A stretch of DNA of 64,000 nucleotides. Source: Conchocele bisecta (taxonomy: Eukaryota; Mollusca; Bivalvia; Lucinida; Thyasiridae). The translations under genes were made by a program, and so were the position numbers. Location: NCBI GenBank assembly GCA_029237695.1, contig CM055274.1:70670828-70734827 (forward strand), in the 5' to 3' direction. This document shows positions 10,997 to 25,900 of this stretch, piece by piece. The notes beneath the pieces were generated by a model. The model had not been told where the DNA came from, made no database searches, and was given only the letters and a program-made list of their open reading frames with translations. Numbering within the stretch: position 1 is the stretch's first letter; each line of letters begins with the position of its first letter.

Positions 10997-13900
10997 GTTT
11001 AAATTTTTCACGGACGGATTATCATAATTTTTCCAGTGCTGAAATAGTGGGTGGGGTACATGTTGATACTTGGGTAACACTTGATTATTTAATATTTCCA
11101 AGTTTGCGTTTGAAGAGTTCTTTCTTATGCAAGCGTCATGGTGCCAGATGCTGAAATAGTTTAAGTCATAGCATAACGGAGATACTAACTGCAACAACAA
11201 CTACTAACTCCTATTTATACCTTTGATATACCTTTGATGATCAGGTCGTTATAAGATAGGAGATACAGTTATTACGTCATAATTAGGAGATACAAAGTCG
11301 ATACAAATTAGGAGATAATAGGAGATACAAAGTCATAATTAGGATATATTTTATCCTAATTAGGACTTCTCCTAATTAGGACTTCTCCTAATTTGGACTT
11401 ATCTCCTAATTAGGACTAGGTGAGAGTATCTCTAATTAGGACTTGTTATCTCCTACTTGTGAGATTTGGTATCTCCTACTTAGGAGATAAAATATTTAAA
11501 ACGATTGCAAACAAGCGCGAGTGCCCTTATACAAATGCTTTCGTTACTGTGGGAGGAAACCAGAATACCTGGAGGAAACCCACGTACACTGTCCCGGGGT
11601 ACACTAACAAAACTGTCCCGGGGTACACTAACAAAACTGTCCCGGGGTACACCAACAAAACTGTCCCGGGGTACACTAACAAGTTAGATTTTGACAATCC
11701 AAAATCCTATTTTATTTTATCAGAAATGGCAAGTCTAGGAACTCTCGTATCTTTACGCTGAAGCCAGTCTATTTAAGTCACTAAGCCTGTCCCAATTACC
11801 ACGCGTGTGTTAAGAAAAATCGATACTAATAAACTGAATACACAGCGAGTTGTTGCACACTGGTTTAACATGGATATGACCCGCGGCTATGTGTCATAAA
11901 ATGGACATTACTTGGTGGTCAAAAATGGTAAATTTACAAGGTTTATAGCGAAATAGCAGCCGACTGGCAATTTTTCTCGGACCGATTTTTAAGACTAGTT
12001 TTCAAATCTCAATCGGTCTGAGAGTTCAAAATCGGTCTAGAACCGGTAAACTGAAAATTTTAGAAGCCCTGCTCGGGTATGCACAGAAATGGATGAAACA
12101 GATTAGGAAAAAATACATGTCTGTTGCTATGTTTTGTTGGCTAAATTAATTATGCCCCCGCCACCGAATGGTGAGGGGGGCATATAGTGTTACCGGCGTC
12201 CGTACGTACGTACGTACGTACGTACGTACGTACGTACGTACGTACGTACGTACGTCCCGAAACCTTAACGCTGGGTAAATGGCTTATAATTTCTGTTTCC
12301 TTGCTCGGATCTGCTTCACATTTTACACACGCATTGCTCCAATGGTCCTCTACCGCCCTGTGACAAATCTACATTCGTCCCGCCCCCACCCCCCGCTAAG
12401 CCCAGGGTCAAGGTCACAAACTTGGTGCTTTCGAAACCTTAACGCTGGGTAAATGACTTATAATTTCTGTTTCCTTGCTCGATCTGCTTCACATTTCACA
12501 CACGCATTGCTCCAATGGTCCTCTACCGCCCACCTCCCTGTCACAAATCCACATTCGTCCCGCCCCCGCTAAGCCCAGGTCAAGGTCACAGACTTGGTGC
12601 TTTCGAAACCTTAACGCTGGGTAAATGGCTTATAATTTCTGTTTCCTTGCTCGATCTGCTTCACATCTCACACACGCATTGCTCCAATGGTCCTCTACCG
12701 CCCTGTGACAATCCACATTCGTCCCACCCCCGCTAAGCCCAGGGTCAAGGTCACAGACTTTGTGCTTTCGAAACCTTAACGCCGGTAAATGGCTTATAAT
12801 TTCTGTTTCCTTGCTCGGATCTGCTTCACATTTCACACACGCATTGCTCCAATGGTCCTCTACCGCCCTGTGACAAATCCACATTCGTCCCGCCCCCCGC
12901 TAAGCCCAGGGTCAAGCTCACAGACTTGGTGCGTTCGAAACCTTAACGCTGGGTAAATGGCTTATCATTTCTGTTTCCTTGCTCGGATCTGCTTCACATT
13001 TCACACACGCATTGCTCCAATGGTCCTCTACCGCCCTGTGACAAATCCACATTCGTCCTGCCCCCGCTAAGCCCAGGGTCAAGGTCACAGACTTGGTGCT
13101 TTTGAAACCTTAACGCTGGGTAAATGGCTTATAATTTCTGTTTCCTTGCTCGGATCTGCTTCACATTTCACACACGCATTGCTCCAATGGTCCTCTACCG
13201 CCCTGTGACAAATCCATATTCGTCCCGCCCCCGCTAAGCCCAGGGTCAAGGTCACAGACTTGGTGCGTTCGAAACCTTAACGCTGGGTAAATGGCTTATA
13301 ATTTCTGTTTCCTTGCTCGGATCTGCTTCACATTTCACACACGCATTGCTCCAATCGTCCTCTAACGCCCTGTGACAAATCCACATTCGTCCTGCCCCCG
13401 CTAAGCCCAGGGTCAAGGTCACAGACTTGGTGCTTTTGAAACCTTAACGCTGGGTAAATGGCTTATAATTTCTGTTTCCTTGCTCGGATCTGCTTCACAT
13501 TTCACACACGCATTGCTCCAATGGTCCTCTACCGCCCTGTGACAAATCCACATTCGTCCCGCCCCCGCTAAGCCAAGGGTCAAGGTCACAGACTTGGTGC
13601 ATTCAAAACCTTAACGCTGGGTAAATGGCTTATAATTTCTGTTTCCTTGCTCGGATCTGCTTCACATTTCACACACACATTGCTCCAATGGTCCTCTACC
13701 GCCCTGTGACAAATCCATATTCGTCCCGCCCCCGCTAAGCCCAGGGTCAAGGACACAGACTTGGTGCATTCAAAACCTTAACGCTGGGTAAATGGCTTAT
13801 AATTTCTGTTTCCTTGCTCGGATCTGCTTCACATTTCACACACGCATTGCTACAATCGTCCTCTAACTCCCTGTGACAAATCCACATTCGTCCTGCCCCC

Positions 13901-16900
13901 GCTAAGCCCAGGGTCAAGGTCACATACTTGGTGCTTTTGAAACCTTAACGCTGGGTAAATGGCTTATAATTTCTGTTTCCTTGCTCGGATCTGCTTCACA
14001 TTTCACACACGCATTGCTCCAATGGTCCTCTACCGCCCTGTGACAAATCCACATTCGTCCCGCCCCCGCTAAGCCCAGGGTCAAGGTCACAGACTTGGTG
14101 CTTTCGAAACCTTAACGCTGGGTAAATGGCTTATAATTTCTGTTTCCTTGCTCGGATCTGCTTCACATTTCACACACGCATTGCTCCAATGGTCCTCTAC
14201 CGCCCTGTTACAAATCCACATTCGTCCCGCCCCCGCTAAGCCCAGGGTCAAGGTCACAGACTTGGTGCTTTCGAAACCTTAAAGCTGGGTAAATGGCTTA
14301 TCATTTCTGTTTCCTTGCTCTGATCTGCTTCACATTTCACACACGCATTGCTCCAATGGTCCTCTACCGCCCTGTAACAAATCCACATTCGTCCCGCCCC
14401 CCCGCTAAGCCCAGGGTCAAGGTCACAGACTTGGTGCTTTCGAAACCTTAACGCTGGGTAAATGGCTTATAATTTCTGTTTCCTTGCTCGGATCTGCTTC
14501 ACATTTCACACACGCATTGCTCCAATGGTCCTCTACCGCCCTGTGACAAATCCACATTCGTCCCGCCCCCGCTAAGCCCAGGGTCAAGGTCACAGACTTG
14601 GGGCTTTCGAAACCTTAACGCTGGGTAAATGGCTTATAATTTCTGTTTCCTTGCTCGGATCTGCTTCACATTTCACACACGCATTGCTCCAATGGTCCTC
14701 TACCGCCCTGTGACAAATCCACATTCGTCCCGCCCCCGCTAAGCCCAGGGTCAAGGTCACAGACTTGGTGCTTTCGAAACCTTAACGCTGGGTAAATGGC
14801 TTATAATTTCTGTTTCCTTGCTCGGATCTGCTTCACATTTCACACACGCATTGCTCCAATGGTCCTCTACCGCCCTGTGACAAATCCACATTCGTCCCTC
14901 CCCCACTAAGCCCAGGGTCAGGTCACAGACTTGGTGCTTTCGAAACCTTAACGCTGGGTAAATGGCTTATAATTTCTGTTTCCTTGCTCGGATCTGCTTC
15001 ACATTTCACACACGCATTGCTCCAATGGTCCTCTACCGCCCTGTGACAAATCCACATTCGTCCCGCCCCGCTAAGCCCAGGGTCAAGGTCACAGACTTGG
15101 TGCTTTCGAAACCTTAACGCTGGGTAAATGGCTTATAATTTCTGTTTCCTTGCTCGGATCTGCTTCACATTTCACACACGCATTGCTCCAATGGTCCTCT
15201 ACCGCCCTGTGACAAATCCACATTCGTCCCGCCCCCGCTAAGCCCAGGGTCAAGGTCACATACTTGGTCCTTTCAAAACCTTAACGCTCGGGTAAATGGC
15301 TTATAATCAAATATGCCTCGTTTTTCTTTGGCTGCCAGTGGGGGCATTCGTGTGCCGACAGGCCACATTTCTAGTTGTAAATGCATATTATTGTTTGCCT
15401 CAGATTCTTGACCAATGACACCACATCATTTCGTTGATGCTTTCGTGAATATCTATTAAACCAGATGTCATGCTTTGTTGATGCAAGTTCATAAGACGAG
15501 CATAAGACTATCATAATTCAAAAGTGCGTTTATGGCTGTGCTACATTCAAACAAACATGTGCACACTACGAGGCAGTCCAATCTATATAACATTTATAGT
15601 TCACATATTTAATTTTTAATAGATTAATTTCTTTACTCTCCTCTTGAAAGGGGGGCATATTGCATTGCTCTTGAGGTTTCTTCCGTCCGTGTACATTTAC
15701 GTCAAAACGTTTGTAAGAGTTTCTCCAACATGTAATATCTTCAATATTACGTGAAGGATTGCTTCAATACATAGACACTTGAATGACCTGAACATACGTC
15801 ACACACTCGCACCACCATAAATATGACCTTGTCCCTTTTTTTTACTGTCACAAGGTCGCTGAAACAATTAGCCATTTTTACAGTCCAGTATGCGAAGGGG
15901 GCATATCCATGTTTTACAAACATAATCTCTAGTTCAATTCTGTCATTTTCTACCCATCAAATTTACATGTCGTCGTGTTATCACAAAATGACAGATTGTC
16001 ACAATCATTGTGAATTATACACTTATTTAATTCCTATAAAGAACAGTTTGTGCCTACTGAGTGGGCATGTACCTTTAATTGTTTTTCGTCCCATATGACT
16101 CATCCCCTAGACCCATACATGTACATGAGACAATTCCACGACCGTCCAACCTCCGCTCATCCCAAGGTCAAGGTCACATGATAGTCTTTTTTCAAAATTT
16201 AACATCAGAGAAATGTGTTATAACTTCTATTACCTTTATCAAAAATTCTTAATATTTCACGCATGCATCCCTCTAAGTCTCTACTATCATGCTGTGACAA
16301 ATCCACAACCGTCCAACCTCCGCTGATCCCAAGGTCAAGGTCACATACATGTACTTAGACTTTTTGCAAAACGTAACATCGGAGAAATATCTTGTAACTT
16401 ATATTTCTTTCATAGAAAATTCTTAATATTTCACGCATGCATACCCCTAGGCTCTACTATTGGGTGGGAAGTGGGTGGTTGGTCGGGTGCTGAACCCGAC
16501 GGCGTAAATTAATGATGAGTGTTCCTCAATGCAGCAGGTTACAGGCGGGATCAAACACATTGGCCCATCTTTAAATGACCGTACATGTAGCTGTTGACAG
16601 GCCGTTAAACAACAATAAATCAAATCACATATGGAAACTTGTTTATTTTCTCCAACGGAAACCCTGCATGTTTTACAAACATCATAACTGCATTTCAGGT
16701 GAATTCTTGGAGTGGCTCTATAGAGATTGGTGTGACCACATGTGATCCAGACAACCTCAGTTTTCCAATTAGTGCCACAGGATTTCGAGAAGGAACATGG
16801 GTAATGTCAGGCAGTTCTGTGTTAAAGGTATGCTTCACTCAACTTCCTTACCACAATACTGGCAATTTGTCAGCATTATATTTATACCCCGGCAACGATT

Positions 16901-19900
16901 TGTGGGTGTGGGGGGGGGGTATACTGGAGTCTTAACATCTGACACACTAAGCTTAACATCTGACAAACCTAGTTATTATTTAAATGTAAACTAGTGATGT
17001 ACACAGAGCTCCAGATAAGGAATTAGTCATTGGGTATTGTCACTCCATCATGTCTTAAGCAATTGGGTATTTCAAAATTTTAATTTGTAAAATAAAATCA
17101 CACTGCTGTCAGCAGACGGCAATTATTGAATTGTTTGCTGCTAAATGGAAACATGTCCTGGTATTTCATTATAATTGTCTCCTTGGAGACAATTCTAATG
17201 AAATACCAAGATTTGTTTTCATGGGAAAATAAGAAAAATATGCTATATTTGTGGTCGATTTATTGTTTTCTGCAGATAAAGGTACCACAATTTTTTATTG
17301 CTTTTTGATACTCGCTACTTCTGATTTCAATTGGGTTTTGGCAATTTTAATTGGGTATTTACGCAAATACGCAGCTTATCTGGAGCTCTGGTACATATGT
17401 TAAACGTGTATGTCCTGTTTTGTGTCTGCGTGGTACCAATAGGTCAACTTTCAGGTCCACCATCATGGAATAATTTGTGCATATTCCTACAGTCTGATAA
17501 GGATTTATATACAATGGATCCTTTCTATACCAGAGTGTTGGTTTACAGAGATTCCACTGTAATTCATGTACATGAACCAGAGTGTTGGTTTAGAGAGATT
17601 CCACTGTAATTCATGTACTGTAATTCATGTACATGAACCAGAGTGTTGGTTTAGAGAGATTCCACTGTAATTCATGTACATGAACCAGAGTGTTGGTTTA
17701 GAGAGATTCCACTGTAATTCATGTACATGAACCAGAGTGTTGGTTTAGAGAGATTCCACTGTAATTCATGTACATGAACCAGAGTGTTGGTTTAGAGAGA
17801 TTCCACTGTAATTCATGTACATGAACCAGAGCTCCAGATAAGGTGTGTATTGGCGTATTTTACGCACTTATTTTAGCAGAATACACATTGATTATCAAAA
17901 GTGGGAGTACAAAATACCCAAAGCAATGTGAAAATATGCATTGATTTTCAAATTGAGTACCGGGGTAGTGAAAATACTGTAATAAAGTTGAAAATTTACT
18001 TAGTTGAGCTGCAAAAAGCTTTTTGAAACTCAAATAGGTAAATTTTTAAAACCGTTTTATTTTTTTATCATTTGTTCCCTATTTAATAGACAAGCAATAA
18101 TACATTTTGAAAAGTAAAATATGCATTGAATTTGAAATATGGGGTATAATACTCTTTAGATACATGTACAAAACTTATCTGAAACGCGGATGAACAATTC
18201 AATGCATGTTTCTGTATTGCAAGCATGAACAACATTATCAAGATTCATTCCAGTGAAGCTAGTGTTGGGGGTAACCAGTCGGAAAATCACTATCAATAAT
18301 TGGATGATTGAATTTGATTGATTATCAATTCATATTCATATCGGTTATGTACACTATTCAGTCCATCTAGAGTGGGCGAACGCGACGGCATAAATTAACG
18401 GTAGGTTCCTCCTAGGAATCACGATTTGCCTGGTTTGGTCCTGAGGTACGTTTTTATCTTTGGCTCTTTTGTTACCTGGGAGTTGAATTGGGTTATTGCC
18501 CATTATAAAAGTAGTAAGATTATTACTGGTCCTACTGCTTTTGGGAGGGGGCCAAGTGATTGTGACGTGACAAGGACCTGGCATCAGATTATGATTATTC
18601 TGATTTCAGGGCTGAATATGTATATATATTATTGTAAATGTTCAGTTCTGATTTTGGGATTTTCCCCCCCATTTGTACTTGTACAGGTAATATATGGGAT
18701 TTAGTACTAAACCCATTGACCCGGCCTTAAATGACCGTAGCTGTTGATAGAGCGTTAAACCCCAACAAACTAAATTAAACACCCGTCATGCTTCTAATAA
18801 GCAATATAGATCATTATCAGGCTACAGGAGTATGCTGTTTGGTCAGGAGCTACACTGGTCACAAATCCCATAAGCCCGATTTCTCTAGTGACAACCTAGT
18901 ATGTGGATATTTGTGATTTTTTGTTATGCCGTTAAACCCCAACAAACAATCAGTCAGTCTAGCAATGTGTATGTCACTGAATATCACTTTTTATGCTCCC
19001 AGTCTTGGTAGAGCTGGAGGCATACAGTGTTTGGACTGTGTGTCCGTGTGTCCGTCCGTCCGGTAGTCAGGCACATTAAGAAGTTCGCCAGAGTTTCGAA
19101 ATTCTGTTATAACTTCTATATCTCTTGAAGGATTACTTACATATTTCAACACAGTTTACCTGTGGACAAATACCACACATCCATCCTGCCCTTAATATGA
19201 CCTTTTGACCTTGACAACTTAGTTTTTCCCACATTAAAAAGTTTGTTGGAGTTTCGAAATTATGTTATAACTTATATATCTCTTGAAGGATTACTTAAAT
19301 ATTTCAATACAGTATACCTGTGGACAAATGCCACACATACATGCTGCCCTTACTATGACCTTGACCATGACAACTTTGAACTTTTTCACACAGCAATAAG
19401 TTTCGCCGGAACTTCTCATATCTGTCATAACTTCTATATCCCTTGTTGGATTACTTTAATATTTCAAAAACATCATAGTTGTGGACAAATGACACACATC
19501 AACACTGCCCTTAATATGACCTTGACCTGTTGACCTTCATAAATGTGCTTGTGAATACTTATCACTTTGGTTAATTAACTTTTCCACAGTTTCTCCAATC
19601 TGCCACCGGGGGCATTCATGTGCCGACAGGCCACATTTCTTGTTGATCAGTGTGGATTGTATGAGGACATCTGATCAGGTTATACACAGGTCATACCTGA
19701 CATTTATCGGAGTGTGTCTCATATAATTATGTGGGTGTGATTAGAGAAGTGAGGATTTTGGCCATTTACGACAACGATGTAGTATCAGATCAGTTCCTGC
19801 ATAATTCACCATTTAGTCAGTCAGTGAAATGCCTATTATACATCAAGCAAACAGTGTGGGTTCGCCTGTAGTGCACTAACCGATCAGTAGCTGATTTCAT

Positions 19901-22900
19901 CAAAACCACTATCTGCGCCATTTATGCCGTCATCCACATATATTGCTGTGACTGGAGAAATGCAGATTGTCGGTTTAATATGGATTTTATGAACAGTGTA
20001 GCTCCCGATATTGTAGTGGCCCTTGTGTAGCAGAATAAGAACCTATACTGTTTGTTAGAAGCAGGGCATGTGTGTCACCGACTGAATGGCGATCAGTGCA
20101 GATGCAGATCAGACTGCGCGGATGCATCCGCATAGGCTGATCTGGATCTCCACTGATCGCAAATACCATAAACCCCATTTCTACAGTCAATTTCTCAATC
20201 CCACCACGTACATCAAACCCACCCCATTCAACCCATGCCAGCTTGAATCCAGTTATACCTATTGTAAGAGTGGTAAGATTAATGCTAATCCTATTACTTT
20301 TACTAGCTCCAGATCAGGTTATTTGATTTCAGGTCTGACTATATATTTTTGCATGTAAATATTCAGAAATACGGTTTTTGACCCTGGCTTAAAATGACTA
20401 TAGCTGCTGACACGTCTTTAAACACCATTAAGTAAATAAAGAAATAAAGAACAAAAATGAATGCTGACAGGATGGCCATTCGATGATAGAGGAGTACGGA
20501 TGTGACCTTGACCAGCTGGCGGAGGGAGACGTGGTGGGTGTGATGCGGTCGGCGGCCGGGGAACTACATTTCTACGTGGATGGGGTGGACCAGGGTGTAG
20601 CGGCCACGGGATTGCCGCAGAACGTGTACGCCGTGATAGACATGTACGGGAAGTGTGCACAGGTCTCTATTGTGGAGGAATCTGTGGACAACAGAGTCAC
20701 TGGTGCGTATAGAGTGTGATGACAATACATTAACCCATTCACCCCTAAGTATTTGGAATAGATTTTTATATGTTAATTTACGGACCAATCCAATCGTCAG
20801 AAAATGATTTTTTGACTAGTCCATTTATGAAAAGGGGGTGTTTTTATTCTTAAAATGTGTGAAAAATTCTTGCAAAAAGTGCAGATCCTGATGAGACGGC
20901 TCCTCACGAGTCGGCTCATCTGGATCTACACTATTTGCCAATACCACTATACGGGCCTTTTGTGTTGAAAGGGTTAATTATTTTCTCCTGTGTACGATTT
21001 ATTCTCATGGGAAGGTATACATGTATGTGTGTAGCTTAGCGATTAATCCATCCTTTCAGATGCATACCTTAAGGGTGAATCTTACTGGCATTCATTCACA
21101 CCTGAGGCAATCCGGTGTACTAAGTGTGCCTGGCACCAGATTAGGACACTTACTTTCATTTTGTCTGACCCACGTTAGTGGTAATTGTGACATATTGGTC
21201 ACAGTTCCGGCATAGGCGTCGTCGTCATAGGCGCCAACAGTTTTGGACATACGTCAAATTGTTGAATATCTCCTGATCTGTTGGGTGTACCTTAAACAAC
21301 CTTTTATCAATAGCTTCCTCACATTGGTGGCTTATGACCCGGTATCATTTGAGAGACTTTGACCTTCATATGTGAGACACTCTATTTTTAGTGCTGAATG
21401 TACGATACATGTACTCTCCCATAAAGTTCCATTCCTGTCTGTAATTGATGTTTTCTGTTGAACAGACATATAACCCCAATCAATCACTCGTCTTGTATTC
21501 AGGATTCTATTTAATCTCCTGGCTGACTAAAGGGACCTAAAAAAAACTGCGACTAGAGAAACGGGGCTTATGGTATTGTACGCTTGTTTAACATACAGTG
21601 GAACCTCTCTAAACTGGACACAAATACACCTGTGATCTTATTTTTGATGAGTTTCTTGGTCATTTATCTCGGGTGATAATGTCTGTTCGTGATCGCATAG
21701 CACACAACTACGGCTCAGAATGATCAAATGCCTGATTTACAGTGAAACCTCTCTAAACAGGACACCCTGGGGACTTCCCAGGGTTTCCGGTTTAGTTTCA
21801 CTGTATATCATATTGAATTATCAAATGTAAATAAAAATGCTTTGAGTTAACGACAGCACTGGATCGATGACCTTGCATGTCAGGACCGATTATTTAAGTC
21901 GCCATCCAATAGGACTAGGCTAGCACGAAGTTATCTTGCCCAAGGACACACCGAATCGGCCATTCGGAGCAGGTCGAGGTGGGAATCGAACCCAGGGTCT
22001 GCCGGTCCGCAGTCCGACACTCTACCTACTGAGCTAATCCGGCCACATTTGAATTATCACTTGTGTGAGCTCCTATATATTGGGCACAATCTTTTTAGCC
22101 GCCACTTTGTGGGGGCATATAGATTTGCACTTGTCCGTCCATGCATCCATCCGTGCAAACCTATTTGACCAAAATACTTGAAACTTTACAACATGCGTAG
22201 TTGTGCACCTGGGGTTTTCTGATTATTTTCACCCTGTGAAGGTGGAGTTATTGCCCTTGATTTGGTCAATTTGTACATCATCAAAATTATTTGTCCAAAT
22301 GTCTTCAATCTGTACAGAAATGTAAAGCTGTGCACTTGGTGTTTGTTTGTGCTTGTACCCAATAAGGACCGACAGAGTTATGGCCCTTGATGTAGCATGC
22401 AGGTGGTGGTATTCGTGACATATGGACACACTTCTAGTTTATTTACACATTACCCACCTGCTGACTGGAAATCCTTTCAGGCGGTTTGTCCAGTAGATCA
22501 AGATCATTGGCACACGGTAATCTCTGCTGTTGTTCCCAGCTATATTCTCAGCTTAGCCCTTTTAACCCTCAGTCCATAAAACCAACACTTGCAAACACTG
22601 TGGATGCGGATGAGACAGCTCGTAACAAACCGTCTCATCAGTATCTACAGCATTGGTCCGTATTGTTCTAAAAATAAGATCTGCGTTTTCTCATTAATTC
22701 TTTTCATGCTGAGGATACACCATTATGTTTGCAGAAAATCCTAAATATTTTCCTTCAATGCGCTCAGAAGTACATGTCGTGACCACCATTGACCATTTGA
22801 ACCGTCTCGTGGAGATGGTTCAAATGAGTGATCACAACATATACTTTCATTGAGAAAGAAGAAAAATAAAATATTTAATAAATTTCATACCCGCAAATGT

Positions 22901-25900
22901 GTATTCCGAAAGGAATGGGCTAATGAAATACCGGTAAAGAAAAAAGTATCATGAAAACCAGTGTTGGATATTAGGGGTGAAAGGGTTAATAAGTAATTTA
23001 AATATTTCACTTGCACATCTGACATAATAAATGTCATATGTTACCACAACTGACTGCAGTATATCAGAGCTCCAGTAAAGGGGTATTTTTCTTATTTATT
23101 CACGAAAAATGGCAAGTTGGGATTGCTTTAGAATCGCCTCATTGAGACGATTCTAAAGCACTCCCAACTTGCCAATTTTGGCGAAGAAATAATGAAAGTC
23201 TCCCCAAAGTTGATCAAATCACGCACCTTAACTGGAGCTCGGGTATATGTTTGATGTTAAGAATGGCTTTGGCTTTAACCGATTGTACGCAGGATACACT
23301 TATGGTAGTATGGATATTTTAGGAAATGTTTTTATTACATGTATATTTATGCCCCCGGTCTCAAAGAGGCACTGAACTGTCCGTCCATCCATCCATCACC
23401 AGGGATCAACATTAACTATCTGAAGCTACCCTACTTATGGAAATTGGTAGTGGGTGGGAGCATGCGATGAGTAATTTAACGATCGGGATTCACACTTACC
23501 GCTATCCTGAACGGAGATCTGTAGCCTATTTCACCAACATTGCAAAGTATACTTTTCTAGCAAAGTATATTTCGAGGGAGAAATTTTCAATTTTAGGAGA
23601 AATTTATTAATTTTTATTATACTGAATTTATTACATTATCACAGCCATTTTAGCTGTGATAATGTAATAAATTCAGTATAATAATTCTGCATTCTTTTAA
23701 TCATCAAATATATGCAGTCGTTAGTTCTATATGAAATAATGCATTTCAGGAAAATAAATGATTACTCCATCAAAGTATACTTTGCTAGAAAAGTATTCTT
23801 TGCAATTTGGTGAAATCGGCTACTGGTTTGGCCCTCGGGTACATCTTTGACATTCTTGTATGTGAGAGTCTAATCTGGTTATAAATGTACCCCTTGTACG
23901 AGTAATACTAATATTATTTGTTACCCTAATACAATTGGGGGAAGGGGCCAAGTGACTGGTGTGCTATGGACCTGTCACCAGGTCAGGTTATTCTAATTTC
24001 CGGACTGAATATGTATTTCGATGTTGGTGAAATAGGCTACAGATACAGATCTCCGTTCAGGATAGCGGTAAGTATGAATCCCGATAGTTAAATTACTCAT
24101 CGCATGCTCCCACCCACTACCAATTTCCATAAGTAGGGTAGCTTCAGATATTTAATCTGTTTTTGGGAGTGGGTGGCAGGTGGGAGCATGCGATGGGTAA
24201 TTTAACGATCGGGGTTCATCCTTACTGGAATCCCGACTGGAGACCTGGTTTGGCCCTCACATACGTCTTTGGCATTTTGTATGTGACAGTTGAATCTGGT
24301 TATACCCCTTATAAAAGTAATTCTACCGGTATTACTTTTAAATAGGGGAAGGGGCCAAATGACTTTGGTGCAGTATGGACCTGGCACCAGGTCAGGTTAT
24401 TCTAATTTCAGGGCTGAATATGTTGTATCTCGATGTAAATATTCCGTTCTGATTTTGGGATTTTCCCCCCAATGCAGCAGGTTAAAACGGGATCGAACCT
24501 GTTTGCCCGGCCTTACATGACCTTAGCTGCTGATAGGCCGTTAAACACCAATAAACAAACAACTGTTTTTGGGATTTTCTCCCCAATGCAGCAGGTTATA
24601 GGTGGGATCACACACATTGGCCCATCTTTAAATGTTGATGGGACGTTAAAACATCAATAAATCAAATATGGAAACTGGTGGTCCTGCAGGAAACCAGGTG
24701 GTTGTTCAATTTTATGTACACCCCCCCCCCCCCCCCGACACAAAGTTTAGTATACATGTAGTCACCACCATGTTCATCTGTTCTTCTATCTGCTGTCCGA
24801 AATTGTGTTAGTTTTTGGCTACGTACTACATGTATCTTTGTTACCGTAAATCTTGAAACTTCATATGCTTATTTGTCATCATCCATATGTTCATTCTATT
24901 GGCCACCCAAAATAGGGATGGGTTGTGGAGTAGGGGTTAGAGCACCTGACTTCCAATCCATAGGTTGTGGGTCAAACCTCGCCTTAGGCATCAAAAATAC
25001 TTTCATAGTATTTCCATCCCACTGGTCTGTCGGATGAGACTTTAAGGGGTCAGTGGAAGAAGGGGGCTAACTCCATGAGGGCTAACTGGAATTAGCCCAC
25101 CTTCTTCCACTGACCCTTCATTTGCTTTAGCTGTTGTGCTCGGACTATTGTTTACTGTCAACATGTAATTCATGTACTACCAGGGAATGACCATGAAACT
25201 AATTAAGAATTGAACCTTGTTTGTCGAATGAACTTGTACAGTGACATGGGCTATCTCTTCATAGAATATTTGACATGTGACCATGTTCGTTCAACAGCCC
25301 AAAACAATGTCCGATTATTATATTTGCATCTTATTAAGCATTTAAATTAAAATGATTTTCTACTGTGTTAATAACCTTTATATCACACTCAACACTAGTT
25401 GCGAACGGTAACTCTTGCAATTACTCCCGTACTGTCCGTAGCCACACGTGCATGTATTCAAATAATATGAAATAGGCACTGCCTATAACGGGCGACATCA
25501 AGGTATGAACTGCATTTGCCACTTGGTAACTTTACTATGAACATTGGGGAAGTTAACTATATATTAAGAGTGCAATAATTATTGCAAGGTAAGGTAAGTA
25601 TAAGTAAGCAATAACTGCAATGCTGTACATCCGTTCATGATTGTATAGGAACACATACTGAATGAGCGAAACAAACTGCATACCGTTACATATTCTTTCA
25701 GTATTAACAATTATAGCTGTGGGGGATGGCGTCGTGTTGTGTTGTCATTATTGTGCTTAATTATAATTTACATCTCTTGTAATAGTCAAATGTGACTACA
25801 TCCACATACTGACAGAGTATACATACACAATCAAATGTATGCTTGTAAATGACAGCTGAATCTGCAAGAAGCTTGCTAAATACTGCTGAAACTGCACACA

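Noticed and set aside
11420..11761. 113-codon frame with a GYTNKTVP repeat
   Set aside because: Produced by a 24-bp tandem repeat derived from a transposon end; no other coding sign.
12257..15305. CRISPR-like regular repeats
   Set aside because: Units are 167 bp, contiguous and without spacers, in a eukaryotic intron; it is a satellite-like tandem array.
21965..22044. A functional tRNA gene on the minus strand
   Set aside because: A and B boxes are good, but the acceptor stem does not close and a SINE body follows.
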